Source of the DNA: PALSA-894 sp034669145 | Lineage (GTDB): Bacteria > Pseudomonadota > Alphaproteobacteria > Rhizobiales > Xanthobacteraceae | DNA length: 64,000 bases | Assembly (NCBI GenBank): GCA_034669145.1 | Contig: JAXDNY010000060.1 | Span: 49,784 to 113,783, forward strand | Direction: 5' to 3' | Part shown: positions 26,164-36,304 of the stretch, piece after piece | How the letters are laid out: the number at the start of each line of letters is the position of its first letter | Numbering within the stretch: the first letter of the stretch is position 1 | The notes under the pieces: generated by a model | Databases searched by the model: none | What the model saw: only the letters and a program-made list of their open reading frames with translations | Told to the model about the DNA's origin: nothing | Position numbers and translations under genes: made by a program

Positions 26164-27317
26164 ACCCGTCCCTCCAGCGCGCGCATGAAGATGGTACGCG
26201 CCGCGCGGCGGTCGAACTTGACGGGGTTGCCGCCCGCGGTCGGGTCCTCCGGCGCCATTTTCACGATCTGGTCGACCTTGTCGTCGCCCACCTTGAGGCC
26301 CGCGAGCGTGTGCGGAATGCCGAGTTGTTCGCGCAGCTCCAGTACGAAATCCATGAAGGCGCGAAAATTCGGCCGCAAGCCGATATAGGCGGCGAGCCGC
26401 TTCACCTTGTCGTCGATGGCCTTGCGATTGAAGGCGAGCACGTAAGGAACGAACACCGCGTTGGTCAGCCCATGATGCGTGTTGTAGAGCGAGCCGACCG
26501 GATGCGAGAGCGCGTGGATGCCGCCGAGGCCCTTCTGGAACGCCGTCGCGCCAGCCGCGGCCGCCGCCATCATGTGGGCGCGCGCCTCGATGTTGGTCCC
26601 GTCTTTGTAGGCTGTGACGAGGTTTTCCTTCACCAGCCGCACGCATTCGGCCGCGACCCCGTCGGCGAACGCGTGATAGGACGGCACGCACAACGCTTCA
26701 AGGCCGTGCGAGAACGCATCCATGCCGGTGCCGGCCGTGATGTGCGGCGGCATGCCGACGGTCAGCTCAGGATCGCAGATCGTCACCCTCGGCAGCATCA
26801 ATGGATGAAAGATGATCTTCTTGGTGTGGGTCTTTTCATTTGTCACGACCGCCGCGCGGCCGACCTCCGAGCCCGTGCCGGCCGTGGTCGGCACCGCGAC
26901 GACGGGCGCGATCGCGTTCGCGTCCGCGCGCGTCCACCAGTCCCCGACATCCTCGAAGTCGAACACGGAACGCGTCTGGCCATGCATAAGCGCGATCAGC
27001 TTGCCGGCATCGAGCGCAGAGCCGCCGCCGAACCCCACCACGCCGTCATGGCCGCCGGCCTTGTAGGCCGCCACACCTTGCGCGACGTTGGCCTCGACCG
27101 GATTGGGCTGGACGTCGGCGAACATTTTCGCCGGAACGCCGGCGGCGGCGAGCGTCTGCAGCGCGGCCTGCGTCATCGGCATTTTGGCGACCACCGGATC
27201 GGTGACGAACAGCGGGTTTGAGAACTTCGCGGCCTTCACGGCCTCGCCGAGTTCGCTCGCACGCCCGGCGCCGAAGCGCACCGTGGTCGGGTAATTCCAG
27301 TTGCCGCGCAGGTCCAT
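26160..27317 (-). CDS. Iron-containing alcohol dehydrogenase
   Basis: 385 residues. The Met at 27317 follows AGGAAG; a Met six codons upstream lies in a repeat. The NAD-binding region has GVVGFGGGSALDAGK (about 92-106) and PTTAGTGSEV. Metal ligands appear as Asp200, His204, His268 and His282 (MDAFSH, GIHALSH, NTHHG), spaced as in FucO-type enzymes. It oxidises or reduces an alcohol/aldehyde pair with NAD(H) in the cytosol. It is the last gene of the long minus-strand run, after the aldehyde dehydrogenase and the glutamine-synthetase-like gene, which suggests an alcohol-to-aldehyde-to-acid sequence. Maleylacetate reductase is an alternative within the same fold. Confidence 0.87.
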   Translation of the reverse strand: MDLRGNWNYPTTVRFGAGRASELGEAVKAAKFSNPLFVTDPVVAKMPMTQAALQTLAAAGVPAKMFADVQPNPVEANVAQGVAAYKAGGHDGVVGFGGGSALDAGKLIALMHGQTRSVFDFEDVGDWWTRADANAIAPVVAVPTTAGTGSEVGRAAVVTNEKTHTKKIIFHPLMLPRVTICDPELTVGMPPHITAGTGMDAFSHGLEALCVPSYHAFADGVAAECVRLVKENLVTAYKDGTNIEARAHMMAAAAAGATAFQKGLGGIHALSHPVGSLYNTHHGLTNAVFVPYVLAFNRKAIDDKVKRLAAYIGLRPNFRAFMDFVLELREQLGIPHTLAGLKVGDDKVDQIVKMAPEDPTAGGNPVKFDRRAARTIFMRALEGRV

Positions 27318-27330
27318 CGTCTTCCTTTCT

Positions 27331-27445
27331 GTCATTCCGGCCGAGCGAAGCGAGAGCCGGAATCCATAACTACGGACCGCGCGACTCTTGAACCGTTCGT
27401 GGTTATGGGTCCCGGATCTCGGCTTGCAGCCTCGCCCGGGATGAC
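27331..27445. repeat. Palindromic repeat family A, copy 3
   Basis: Left arm GTCATTCCGGCCGAGCGAAG and right arm ATGGGTCCCGGATCTCGG..CCCGGGATGAC. It fills the gap between the aldehyde dehydrogenase and alcohol dehydrogenase genes. Confidence 0.85.
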
Positions 27446-27452
27446 CACCGCG

Positions 27453-28838
<1,386 letters not shown>

Positions 28839-28856
28839 GAGGCTCCGGTCTTGCTT

Positions 28857-28984
28857 CACCCTCCCCTGGAGGGGGAGGGTCGGCGCCGAAGGCGCCGGGG
28901 TGGGGTGAATAGACCGGCGGGGCGCAGAAAGTCACCCCCACCCGGACCGCTTCGCGGTCCGACCTCCCCCCTCCAGGGGGAGGT
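28857..28984. repeat. Palindromic repeat family D
   Basis: The element is flanked by CCCTCCCCTGGAGGGGGAGG at one end and CCTCCCCCCTCCAGGGGGAGG-like sequence at the other, with inner hairpins GGCGCCGAAGGCGCC and CCGGACCGCTTCGCGGTCCG. It occupies the gap between the glutamine-synthetase-like gene and the aldehyde dehydrogenase gene. Confidence 0.75.
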
Positions 28985-28993
28985 AAAGAAAGC

Positions 28994-30361
28994 TCAATAT
29001 CTCTCAAACCCGCGCATCAGCTCCCAATCCGTGATCCGCCGGTCATACTCGAACTGCTCCCACTTCGCGGTGTGTACATAATGGTCGATCACCTCGCCGC
29101 CGAGGGCCGCGCGCAGCATTTTCGACTTGTCCAGCGCCTCGGTCGCCTCGCGCAAGGTCTTCGGCACTTCGGGCAGCTTCGCGCCATGATAGGCATCGCC
29201 CGAAAACGGCTTGTCGAGCACGAGCTTCTCCTCGATCCCCGCAAGCCCCACCGCGATCAGTGCCGCGAACGCCAGATACGGATTGAGGTCCGCGCCGCCG
29301 ATGCGGCACTCGATGCGGATCGCCTTGCCGCCCTCCCCGCACAGCCGGAATCCCGCGGTGCGATTGTCGCGGCTCCACACCGCCTTGGTCGGCGCGAAAG
29401 TGCCGACCTGGAAGCGCTTGTACGAGTTGATATACGGCGCGAGAAACCAGGTGATGTCGCTCGCGTACTTGAGTTGCCCCGCCACGAACGCGCGCATCAG
29501 CGGCGACATCGTGAACTCGGCTTTGGCGTCGTAGAACAGCGGCGTCTTGCCGGCCGCGTCCCACAGCGAGACGTGCACATGCGACGATGAACCCGCGAGG
29601 CCATAATTCCATTTCGACATGAAGGTGACGGCCTTGCCTTGGCTGTGCGCGATCTCCTTCACGCCGTTCTTCAGGATCGCGTGATTGTCGGCCATGTCGA
29701 GCGCGTCGGAGTAGCGGACGTTGATCTCCTCCTGTCCCGGCCCCCACTCGCCTTTCGAGTTCTCCACCGGAATGCCCGCGCCCTGCAGGCCGCGGCGGAT
29801 GGCGCGCATCACGCCTTCCTCCTTGGTGGTCTGCAGGATGTGGTAGTCCTCGATGTAATAACCCGCGGTCTTCGGCTCGTGATAGCGCTTGGCGTGGATC
29901 GCCTCGTAGCTCTCGTCAAACAGATAGAACTCAAGCTCCGAGGCGCAGTAGGCGCGCATCTTCTGCTTCTTCAGGCGCGCAACTTGAGCCTTCAACATCG
30001 CGCGCGGCGAATGCGGCACGTCATGGTGATGGTGATCGAGCACGTCGGCCAGCACCAGCGCGGTGCCGTCGAGCCACGGCAGGCGGCGCAAGGTCGTCAT
30101 GTCGGGCTTCATGACGAAATCGCCATAGCCCTTGTCCCAACTTGCCGCCGCATAGCCCGGCACCGGCTCCATGTCGATGTCGTCAGCCAGCAGGTAGTTG
30201 CAGCCGTGCGTCTCCTCGTGCGCGCCGTCGACGAAGAACTCCGCCTGGAAGCGCTTGCCGACGAGGCGGCCCTGCATGTCGACCATGGCGACGATTACGG
30301 TGTCGATCGTGCCGGCCGCGACGGCCTTCTTCAGGTCGTTGAAACTGAGATTTCCCGGCAT
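28994..30361 (-). CDS. Glutamine-synthetase-family gamma-glutamyl-amine ligase
   Basis: 455 residues. Catalytic GS blocks are intact: ELEFYLFDE (about 144), GPGQEEINVRYSDAL (about 208-222), GSSSHVHVSLWD (about 260) with the ATP-site His, SRDNRTAGFR and ECRIGGADLNPYLAF. The start SFNDLKKAVAAGTIDTVIVAMVDMQGRLVGKRF is the PuuA/GlnA3-like type rather than true glutamine synthetase. Such ligases join glutamate to polyamines, ethanolamine, methylamine or isopropylamine using ATP. The neighbouring aldehyde and alcohol dehydrogenases would fit an amino-alcohol such as ethanolamine. It starts 19 bases after the GNAT gene, at the end of the phosphonate run. No gamma-glutamyl hydrolase is present nearby. 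Confidence 0.85.
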   Translation of the reverse strand: MPGNLSFNDLKKAVAAGTIDTVIVAMVDMQGRLVGKRFQAEFFVDGAHEETHGCNYLLADDIDMEPVPGYAAASWDKGYGDFVMKPDMTTLRRLPWLDGTALVLADVLDHHHHDVPHSPRAMLKAQVARLKKQKMRAYCASELEFYLFDESYEAIHAKRYHEPKTAGYYIEDYHILQTTKEEGVMRAIRRGLQGAGIPVENSKGEWGPGQEEINVRYSDALDMADNHAILKNGVKEIAHSQGKAVTFMSKWNYGLAGSSSHVHVSLWDAAGKTPLFYDAKAEFTMSPLMRAFVAGQLKYASDITWFLAPYINSYKRFQVGTFAPTKAVWSRDNRTAGFRLCGEGGKAIRIECRIGGADLNPYLAFAALIAVGLAGIEEKLVLDKPFSGDAYHGAKLPEVPKTLREATEALDKSKMLRAALGGEVIDHYVHTAKWEQFEYDRRITDWELMRGFERY

Positions 30362-30380
30362 TGTGTTCCCCGAATCCGGA

Positions 30381-30848
30381 TCAGATGCTTACACGCTTTT
30401 CCATGAAAACACTCAGCGGGTCCGGCGCATAGTCGCCGAAAGGCCCGCGCTCGGCAAAGCCGGCGCGCCGATAGAGCGCGAGCGCGTCGGTGTTGTGGAT
30501 GCCGGTTTCCAGCCGCAGAAGAGATAGTCCCGCGGTGCGCGCGATGCCCTCCAGTTCGGATAGCACTCGCGCTCCGATCCCGCGCCCGCGCTGATCCGGG
30601 CGGACAACCATGCGTTTGATCTCGCCCCAGCCGCGCGGATCGCGTAAAATCGCGCCGCAGCCGATCACCTCGCGCGAGTCACGCACGACCAAAAACGTCA
30701 CCGCCGGATCCGACAGCGCCGCCATATCGAGGAAATGATTGCTCTCCGCCGGATAAAGCGAGGTCATCAGCGTGTCGAGCGCCGCGATCAGCCGCACCAC
30801 GTCGGGCTGATCGGGCGGCTCGGGCCGGATCGTGAACGTGTCGTTCAT
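30381..30848 (-). CDS. GNAT family N-acetyltransferase
   Basis: 155 residues, a single GNAT domain. The acetyl-CoA site is MVVRPDQRGRGIGARVLSELEGIAR (about 82-106, R/Q-x-x-G-x-G/A core), followed by LRLETGIHNTDALALYRRAGF. Its ATG overlaps the stop of the PbfA-like gene (ATGA), so the two are co-translated. In this context it may acetylate an aminophosphonate, as PhnO does for aminoalkylphosphonates in enterobacteria, but PhnO similarity is not visible beyond the fold. The N-terminal 60 residues contain YPAESNHFLDMAAL, common in plain GNATs acting on small amines or amino acids. Confidence 0.82.
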   Translation of the reverse strand: MNDTFTIRPEPPDQPDVVRLIAALDTLMTSLYPAESNHFLDMAALSDPAVTFLVVRDSREVIGCGAILRDPRGWGEIKRMVVRPDQRGRGIGARVLSELEGIARTAGLSLLRLETGIHNTDALALYRRAGFAERGPFGDYAPDPLSVFMEKRVSI

Positions 30849-32209
30849 TTCCCCGCCGCCACGCCGGCGATGGATTCGTCGATGATATCGAGCGCGCGGC
30901 CCATCTCGGCCTCGGTCGTGGTCAGCGGCGGCGTCAGGGTCAGCACGTTGCCGAACGTGGTCTTGAACGACAGCCCCTTCTCCAGCGCGCGATACATCAC
31001 GGCCTCGGCGGCGGCCTTGGCCGGAGCCTTGCTGACGCGTGACGTCACCAGTTCGATACCGAGCAGGAAACCCAAGCCCCGCACGTCGCCGATCAGGGCG
31101 TGCTTCGACTTCATGTCGTGCATGCGGGCGAGCGCGGAGGCGCCGACCCTGGCGGCATTCTCGACCAGCTCTTCGTCCTCGATGATCTGGATGGTGGCGA
31201 GCGCCGCGCGCGCCGTCACGGGATTTTTCTCGTGCGTGTAATGACCGAACGCATAGTCCGCCCCGACATCGAGCTCGGGGCGCGCGATCACGGCGGCAAT
31301 CGGCAGGATGCCGCCGCCGAGCGCCTTGCCGAGTACGGCCAGGTCCGGCACCACGCCCTCGTGCTGGCAGGCGAACATCTTGCCGGTCTTGCCGAGGCCG
31401 GTCGGGATCTCGTCGAAGATCAGCAGCGTGCCGTGGCGATCGCAGGCCTTGCGCACGCGCCGCCAGAAACCGGGCGGCGGAATGTGCGGCACCGCGCGCA
31501 TCGGTTCGGCGATGAAGGCCGCGACGTCGCCCTCGCGCTCGAGTACATATTCGATCATGCGGGCGCAGGCGTCCGCGCTGGCGCCGATGGTCGAGGTGCC
31601 GTAGGGACAGCGGTACGCCGCGTAAGGCGCGACGTGCTCGGCACCCGGCATCAGCGGCCCGATGCCGCCGGAGCGGAACAACGCCTCGCCGCCCACGGCG
31701 GCAGCGCCGAAGCCCGCGCCATGGAACGCATCCCAGAACGACAACGTCTTGTACCGCTTGGTCGCGGCGCGCGCGAGCTTGATGGCGACCTCGATCGCGT
31801 CCGACCCGCCGGTGGTGAACAGCACCTTGGAGAGATTGCCCGGCGCGATCTCGGCAAGCTTGGCGGCAAGCGCGACCGCCGGCCCGTTGGTGTAGCGGCG
31901 CGGCGCGAACGGCAGCGCGTCCATCTGCTCGGCGATCGCGCGCTTCAGGCGCGGATGGCCATAGCCGATGTGATGCACGTTGTTGCCGTGGAAATCCATA
32001 TAGCGCCGCCCGGCCGTGTCCTCGATCCAGATGCCGTCCGCCTTCACGATGGCATTGAGGCAGGGCGTCGAGAGCGACTGGCGCAGGAAGTATTTCTCGT
32101 CCTCGGCGAGCAGCGTCTGCGCCTCGGCGTCGAGGTTCTTCTCGGCCCACGCGCGCCGCTGCGGCGACAGGTTGGTGTCGCTTTCGGATTCGGAAGGTTG
32201 CGCGCTCAT
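30845..32209 (-). CDS. pbfA: Class III aminotransferase-fold enzyme, probable (R)-1-hydroxy-2-aminoethylphosphonate ammonia-lyase (PbfA)
   Basis: 454 residues, PLP-dependent fold type I. The PLP Lys is Lys295 (VLGKALGGG) and the pyridine-N Asp is Asp266 (FDEIPTG). FHGNNVHHIGYGHPRLKRAI near residue 73-92 replaces the substrate end of ordinary omega-aminotransferases. PbfA-type enzymes, found in AEP clusters, eliminate ammonia from (R)-1-hydroxy-AEP to give phosphonoacetaldehyde, the same intermediate PhnW makes. Assignment comes from the position between the AEP transporter and phnWAY plus overall resemblance. A true aminotransferase remains possible. The ATG overlaps the permease stop by four bases. 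Confidence 0.72.
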   Translation of the reverse strand: MSAQPSESESDTNLSPQRRAWAEKNLDAEAQTLLAEDEKYFLRQSLSTPCLNAIVKADGIWIEDTAGRRYMDFHGNNVHHIGYGHPRLKRAIAEQMDALPFAPRRYTNGPAVALAAKLAEIAPGNLSKVLFTTGGSDAIEVAIKLARAATKRYKTLSFWDAFHGAGFGAAAVGGEALFRSGGIGPLMPGAEHVAPYAAYRCPYGTSTIGASADACARMIEYVLEREGDVAAFIAEPMRAVPHIPPPGFWRRVRKACDRHGTLLIFDEIPTGLGKTGKMFACQHEGVVPDLAVLGKALGGGILPIAAVIARPELDVGADYAFGHYTHEKNPVTARAALATIQIIEDEELVENAARVGASALARMHDMKSKHALIGDVRGLGFLLGIELVTSRVSKAPAKAAAEAVMYRALEKGLSFKTTFGNVLTLTPPLTTTEAEMGRALDIIDESIAGVAAGK

Positions 32210-33906
32210 CGCCGCCGCCAGGCCTGCAGGCGCGTGAACAGGAAGCGGTCGAGCAGGATCTGCAGGAGCTTTGCGCCGAGCGCCGTGAACACGATCATGG
32301 TCGCCATGCCGGCGGCGGCGGCCGAGGCGCCCATTTCGTCCATGTGGACGATCGCGATCGCGGCAAGCTTGGTGTCCGGCCCGTAGAGGAAGATCACGGC
32401 GGAGACCGTCGTCAGCGCGTTGACGAAAATATACACCGCGATGTCGAGGATCGAGGGCCAGCAGATCGGCACGGTAACACGATAGAACGTGCGCCAGAAC
32501 GGAACCTTGAGTGAGGCGGAAACGGACTCGAACTCCGGATCGATCTGCTTCAGCGCGGTGAGCGAGGTGATGTGCGCGACCGTGTAGAAATGCGCAACCG
32601 AATTGATCACCAGCACGGCGAGCGTGCCGTAGAGAAAGCCGAGCGGATTCCATTTGGCATTGACGAAGAACACGTAGCCCAGCCCGAGCACGAGACCCGG
32701 TACCGCCATGGGGAGCATCGCGAGCAGATGCGCGATCATGCGCCCGCCGGGCAGCACTTTCGTCTTCTCGACGAAGTACGCGCCCGTGAATACGATCGCG
32801 GTGCCGAACACCGCCGCGCAGCCCGCCATCACGACCGAGGTAAAATAGGGCGACCAGCCGCCCGGATCGAAATTGGCAAAGTCGTAGTTCTTCAAGGTCG
32901 GCGTCAGGTTGTAGGGCCAGTAGGTGATGAACGACGCCCAGACGGCGGTCCCGAGCACACCGACCAGGATCGCGCCAATCACGAGGCAATAGACCATCAG
33001 CGCGATATCACGGGCACGGTTGAGTTTCGGCTCCAGCGGCACGGCTCGCGCCGAGAGCAACGCAACCTGGCGGCGCTGCACCATGCGGTCGATCACGAAG
33101 GCGAGCACGGCGGGCGCCAGCAGCACCATGCCGACCACCGCGCCCATCTCGAAGTTCTGCTGGCCGACGACCTGCTTGTAGGCGTCGGTCGCCAGCACAT
33201 TGAACTGCCCGCCGATCACCTTGGCGATGCCGAAGTCGGTGACCACCAGCGTGAACACCACGAAGGCCGCATTGATCAGGCCGAACTTCGCGCCAGGCAA
33301 CGTCACGGTGCGGAAGATGCGCGACTTCTTGGTGCCGAGCGCGTCGGCCACTTCGTAGAGCCGCGCGTCGGCGAGCGCGAGCGCGGTGACCGCGATGATG
33401 AGCGCATGCGGGAAGCAGTAGAACACCTGCGCGACGATGATGCCGTTCGCCCCATAGATCGAACTGCCGAACATGAAGCCCTTGAGCAGGCCCTGATTGC
33501 CGAACAAGTAGATCAGCGAGATCGCGGAGAGCAGCGAGGGCGCGAACAGCGGCAGCATCGCGGCCGCATAGAACAGCCCCTTGAAGCGCATGCGGCTGCG
33601 GGTGAGCGCATACGCGTAGACGAAGGCAAGCGGGATCACGAGCACGGTGGTGACGACCGCGACCCAGACGCTGTTGAAGATCGAGTTGAACAGGCTCGGC
33701 GTCGAGAAATAGCGAATGTAATTGGCGAGCCCGACAAACTCGCCGTTCTGGTTCTGGAAACTCTTCGACAGCAGCGCCCACAGCGGCAGCGCGATCGAGA
33801 GCACCAGCCACGCCACCAGCAAGATGACGCCGAGGCGCGCAACCCAGGCTTCGCGCGAAACCTTTTGCGCGATCACCGGTACCGAAGTGGCGGTGGTGAC
33901 GCTCAC
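32206..33906 (-). CDS. 2-aminoethylphosphonate-type ABC transporter permease, fused double-permease form
   Basis: 566 residues starting at GTG 33906, five bases after the ATPase stop. Twelve helices form two homologous permease halves, each with an EAA-type loop: YEVADALGTKKSRIFRTVTLPGAKFG near 200 and FESVSASLKVPFWRTFYRVTVPICWP near 480. The fused form and size match the putative AEP permease family (TIGR03262-like, from memory). It would import AEP or similar aminophosphonates with the adjacent ATPase and binding protein. Fbp-type iron permeases share this layout, but the surrounding phosphonate genes argue against iron. The stop overlaps the pbfA start. Confidence 0.82.
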   Translation of the reverse strand: MSVTTATSVPVIAQKVSREAWVARLGVILLVAWLVLSIALPLWALLSKSFQNQNGEFVGLANYIRYFSTPSLFNSIFNSVWVAVVTTVLVIPLAFVYAYALTRSRMRFKGLFYAAAMLPLFAPSLLSAISLIYLFGNQGLLKGFMFGSSIYGANGIIVAQVFYCFPHALIIAVTALALADARLYEVADALGTKKSRIFRTVTLPGAKFGLINAAFVVFTLVVTDFGIAKVIGGQFNVLATDAYKQVVGQQNFEMGAVVGMVLLAPAVLAFVIDRMVQRRQVALLSARAVPLEPKLNRARDIALMVYCLVIGAILVGVLGTAVWASFITYWPYNLTPTLKNYDFANFDPGGWSPYFTSVVMAGCAAVFGTAIVFTGAYFVEKTKVLPGGRMIAHLLAMLPMAVPGLVLGLGYVFFVNAKWNPLGFLYGTLAVLVINSVAHFYTVAHITSLTALKQIDPEFESVSASLKVPFWRTFYRVTVPICWPSILDIAVYIFVNALTTVSAVIFLYGPDTKLAAIAIVHMDEMGASAAAAGMATMIVFTALGAKLLQILLDRFLFTRLQAWRRR

Positions 33907-33911
33907 GAACC

Positions 33912-35030
33912 CTACCCCTTCGCGAACACGCGCAGCGAATCCGGCGGCAGCGCGATGGTGAGCTTCTGCCCCTCGGCAACGGCAAGATCGCGCATCAGGT
34001 TGGCGGAAAAGTCGGCGAGGATCGCGACATTCGGCATGGCCTCGGGCTTGAGCTGCGCGCGGCAGAACGATCCGAGAAAATCGAGCGACGTCACATGCGT
34101 GGCGAACTGATTCGGCGTCGCGCCGTCGATGTTGCGCACGCGGATTTCCTCCGGGCGCAGCCCGATGCGCACGGACGAGCCGTTGTTGAACCGGCCGGCC
34201 TCCGGACAGGCCAGCTCGATCGTGCCGAAGCGCAGCGCGGTCGGCCCCGACACCTGCGCGTCCAGAAACGTCATGGTCCCGACGAAATCGGCGACGAACG
34301 GCGTCGCGGGGTTGCGATAGATGTCCTCCGGCGTGCCGACCTGTTCGATCACGCCCTGGTTCATCACCACGATGCGGTCGGCCATCGCGAGCGCTTCTTC
34401 CTGGTCGTGCGTCACCATGATGGTGGTCACGCCGAGCCGGCGCTGGAGCTGCTTGATCTCGTCGCGCAGGCGCAGCCGCACGCGCGCATCGAGCGCCGAG
34501 AGCGGCTCGTCGAGCAGCAACAGCCCGGGCGAGGTCGCGAGCGCGCGCGCAAGCGCAACGCGCTGCTGCTGCCCGCCGGAGAGCTGCACCGGATATTTTT
34601 GGCCCTGCTCGGGCAGGCCGACCAGCGCGAGCAGCTCGGCGACGCGCGCGTCCATCTCCGCCTTGCCGGCGCGGCGGTTGACCAGGCCGTATCCGACGTT
34701 CGCCGCGACGGTGAGATTGGGAAACAGCGCGTAGGACTGGAACACGATGCCGAAGTCGCGCGCGGCGGGCGGCAGGTGCGACACATCGCGGCCGGCGATC
34801 TCGATCATCCCCTCGTCCTGCGGGTCGAGGCCGGCAATCGCGCGCAGCAGCGTGGTCTTGCCGCAGCCCGAGGGACCGAGGAAGCACACGAACTCGCCTT
34901 GCATCACGTCGAGATCGATTTCCCTCAGCGCCGTGAAGGCGCCGAAGCGCTTCTCGAGGTCGCGGATGCTTAGGAATGGAGATCCCGAACTGTTACGCGC
35001 TTCCGCCTTTTGGAGGACCACCTGACTCAT
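33912..35030 (-). CDS. phnT: ABC transporter ATP-binding protein, 2-aminoethylphosphonate type
   Basis: 372 residues. Walker A is GPSGCGKTT (52-60), the signature is LSGGQQQR (150-157), Walker B is LLLDEP (171-176), and the switch His is in MVTHDQEEALAMADR. A C-terminal TOBE-like domain (about 255-365) includes SVRIGLRPEEIRVR. This is the PotA/FbpC-like class that energises spermidine, iron or AEP importers. It pairs with the double permease (five-base gap) and with the binding protein upstream, separated by a family A repeat. The symbol reflects the AEP transporter naming and depends on context. Confidence 0.83.
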   Translation of the reverse strand: MSQVVLQKAEARNSSGSPFLSIRDLEKRFGAFTALREIDLDVMQGEFVCFLGPSGCGKTTLLRAIAGLDPQDEGMIEIAGRDVSHLPPAARDFGIVFQSYALFPNLTVAANVGYGLVNRRAGKAEMDARVAELLALVGLPEQGQKYPVQLSGGQQQRVALARALATSPGLLLLDEPLSALDARVRLRLRDEIKQLQRRLGVTTIMVTHDQEEALAMADRIVVMNQGVIEQVGTPEDIYRNPATPFVADFVGTMTFLDAQVSGPTALRFGTIELACPEAGRFNNGSSVRIGLRPEEIRVRNIDGATPNQFATHVTSLDFLGSFCRAQLKPEAMPNVAILADFSANLMRDLAVAEGQKLTIALPPDSLRVFAKG

Positions 35031-35053
35031 CGCCCCCTCACGCTTTCACAGCT

Positions 35054-35161
35054 GTCATCCCGGACGGCGAGCGCAGCGCGCCGATCCGGGACCCATAAAC
35101 CACCATATTTGGTGCGTGCGGAAGATGGGTCCCGGGTCTCGCTACGCTCGCGCGGGATGAC
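35054..35161. repeat. Palindromic repeat family A, copy 4
   Basis: Left arm GTCATCCCGGACGGCGAGCG and right arm ATGGGTCCCGGGTCTCGC..GCGCGGGATGAC, lying between the binding-protein gene and the ATPase gene of the AEP-type transporter. Confidence 0.85.
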
Positions 35162-35169
35162 ATTTGAGC

Positions 35170-36201
35170 TTAGTTCTTCGGCGCGGCCTTGCTCTCATAG
35201 CGCTTCGACCACTCGGCGAGGATGCGGTCGCGATTCTCCGCCATCCAGGCGAAGTCGTTCTTCACCATCGCCTGCTCGGCGGTCGGCGGATAGTTCGGCG
35301 GCGTGTTCTTCACGCTCGGCTCGGCAACGATCGCGTAATATTTCGAGTAAAGCTCGCTCGCGCCCTTGCTCGCGCCCCAGTCGGCAACTTTCTTGGCGAG
35401 TTCAAGGTTTTTCGTGCCCTTGACGATCGACGTCGCCTCGAGCTCCCAGCCGGCGCCCTCCTTCGGCAGCACGATGTCGATCGGCGCGCCCTGGCTCTTC
35501 TCGCGCGCGCCGCGCATGTCGAACCCGATGCCGGCCATCCGCTCGCCCTTCGCGGCCTGCACGCAGGGCGCCGAGCCCGAATGCGTATAGACCGCGATGT
35601 TGTCGTGCAGCTTGTCCATGAAGTCCCAGGCGGCCTTCTCGCCCATGATCTGCATCCAGGCCGCGATGGTGAGATAGCCGGTGCCGGAGGAGGCCGGGTG
35701 CGGCATGATGATCTTGCCCTTGTACTCGGGCTTCGCGATGTCGAGCCACGAGGTCGGCGTCGCGACGTTGTTCTTCTTGCCCTCAACCGTGTTGAAGCAC
35801 AGCACCGAGAGATATGCGTCCATCCCGGTCCACGTGTAAGGCGGCGTGGAGTCACGGAACAGCGGCTTCAAGCCGGACGCACCCTTCGGCTCATAGGTTT
35901 CGAGCAGACCCTGTTTCTCGAACAGGATCAGGCTGGTGACGGCGAGGCCGAATACGATGTCGGCACGCGGGTTGTCTTTCTCGGCGAGAAAACGCGCCGT
36001 GATGACGCCTGTGGAGTCACGCACCCAGACGATTTCCACGTCCGGCACCGCGGCTTCGATCGCCTGCTTGAACGGACCGAGCTGGTCGTTCTCGATGGCC
36101 GTATAGAGCGTGACCTTGGTCCTCTGCGCCGACGCGGGCGCCGCCGCGAGCATGGCGGCAAGAGCGGCCGCCCCCAGAATTGCGAGACTGCGTTTGAACA
36201 T
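35170..36201 (-). CDS. phnS: Periplasmic binding protein of the 2-aminoethylphosphonate-type ABC transporter
   Basis: 343 residues with a classical signal peptide (MFKRSLAILGAAALAAMLAAAPASAQ, cleaved near 26; here given only as its ends MFKRS and ASAQ). The mature start TKVTLYTAIENDQLGPFKQAIEAA and the block PDVEIVWVRDSTGVITARFLAEK are typical of family 1 binding proteins for iron or AEP. DIVFGLAVTSLILFEKQG and HPASSGTGYLTIAAWMQIMGEK also match. There is no Tyr pair of ferric-binding FbpA at the usual place. A GGGGAGAA ribosome site precedes the ATG, and its leader contains a large hairpin and a palindrome. It would capture aminophosphonates in the periplasm. Confidence 0.82.
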   Translation of the reverse strand: MFKRSLAILGAAALAAMLAAAPASAQRTKVTLYTAIENDQLGPFKQAIEAAVPDVEIVWVRDSTGVITARFLAEKDNPRADIVFGLAVTSLILFEKQGLLETYEPKGASGLKPLFRDSTPPYTWTGMDAYLSVLCFNTVEGKKNNVATPTSWLDIAKPEYKGKIIMPHPASSGTGYLTIAAWMQIMGEKAAWDFMDKLHDNIAVYTHSGSAPCVQAAKGERMAGIGFDMRGAREKSQGAPIDIVLPKEGAGWELEATSIVKGTKNLELAKKVADWGASKGASELYSKYYAIVAEPSVKNTPPNYPPTAEQAMVKNDFAWMAENRDRILAEWSKRYESKAAPKN

Positions 36202-36220
36202 ACTGTTCTCCCCTTGCTCA

Positions 36221-36232
36221 AAAAGGCCTTTT
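36221..36232. promoter_or_regulatory. Perfect 12-base palindrome in the phnS leader
   Basis: AAAAGGCCTTTT is self-complementary and lies 20 bases before the phnS ATG, adjacent to the ribosome site. It could be an operator or could mask the ribosome site in RNA. Confidence 0.35.
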
Positions 36233-36242
36233 CGAAAACCTA

Positions 36243-36289
36243 CCCCGGACGCATGCTTCAGGCAGATGACATCTGCATGAATTCCGGGG
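36243..36289 (-). terminator. Nested hairpin between the FAD oxidoreductase and phnS genes
   Basis: An outer pair CCCCGGA / TCCGGGG (36243-36249 and 36283-36289) encloses a perfect inner inverted repeat GCAGATG-A-CATCTGC (36262-36276). On the minus strand the structure is followed by taggttttcg. It could terminate the upstream operon or attenuate the transporter genes. Confidence 0.45.
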
Positions 36290-36304
36290 CCAGCTTACCC
36301 AGTT

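Noticed and set aside
32206..34887. Apparent 893-residue protein formed by the permease frame extended upstream
   Set aside because: The upstream 327 codons overlap the ATPase gene in another frame; the GTG at 33906 five bases after the ATPase stop is the sensible start.
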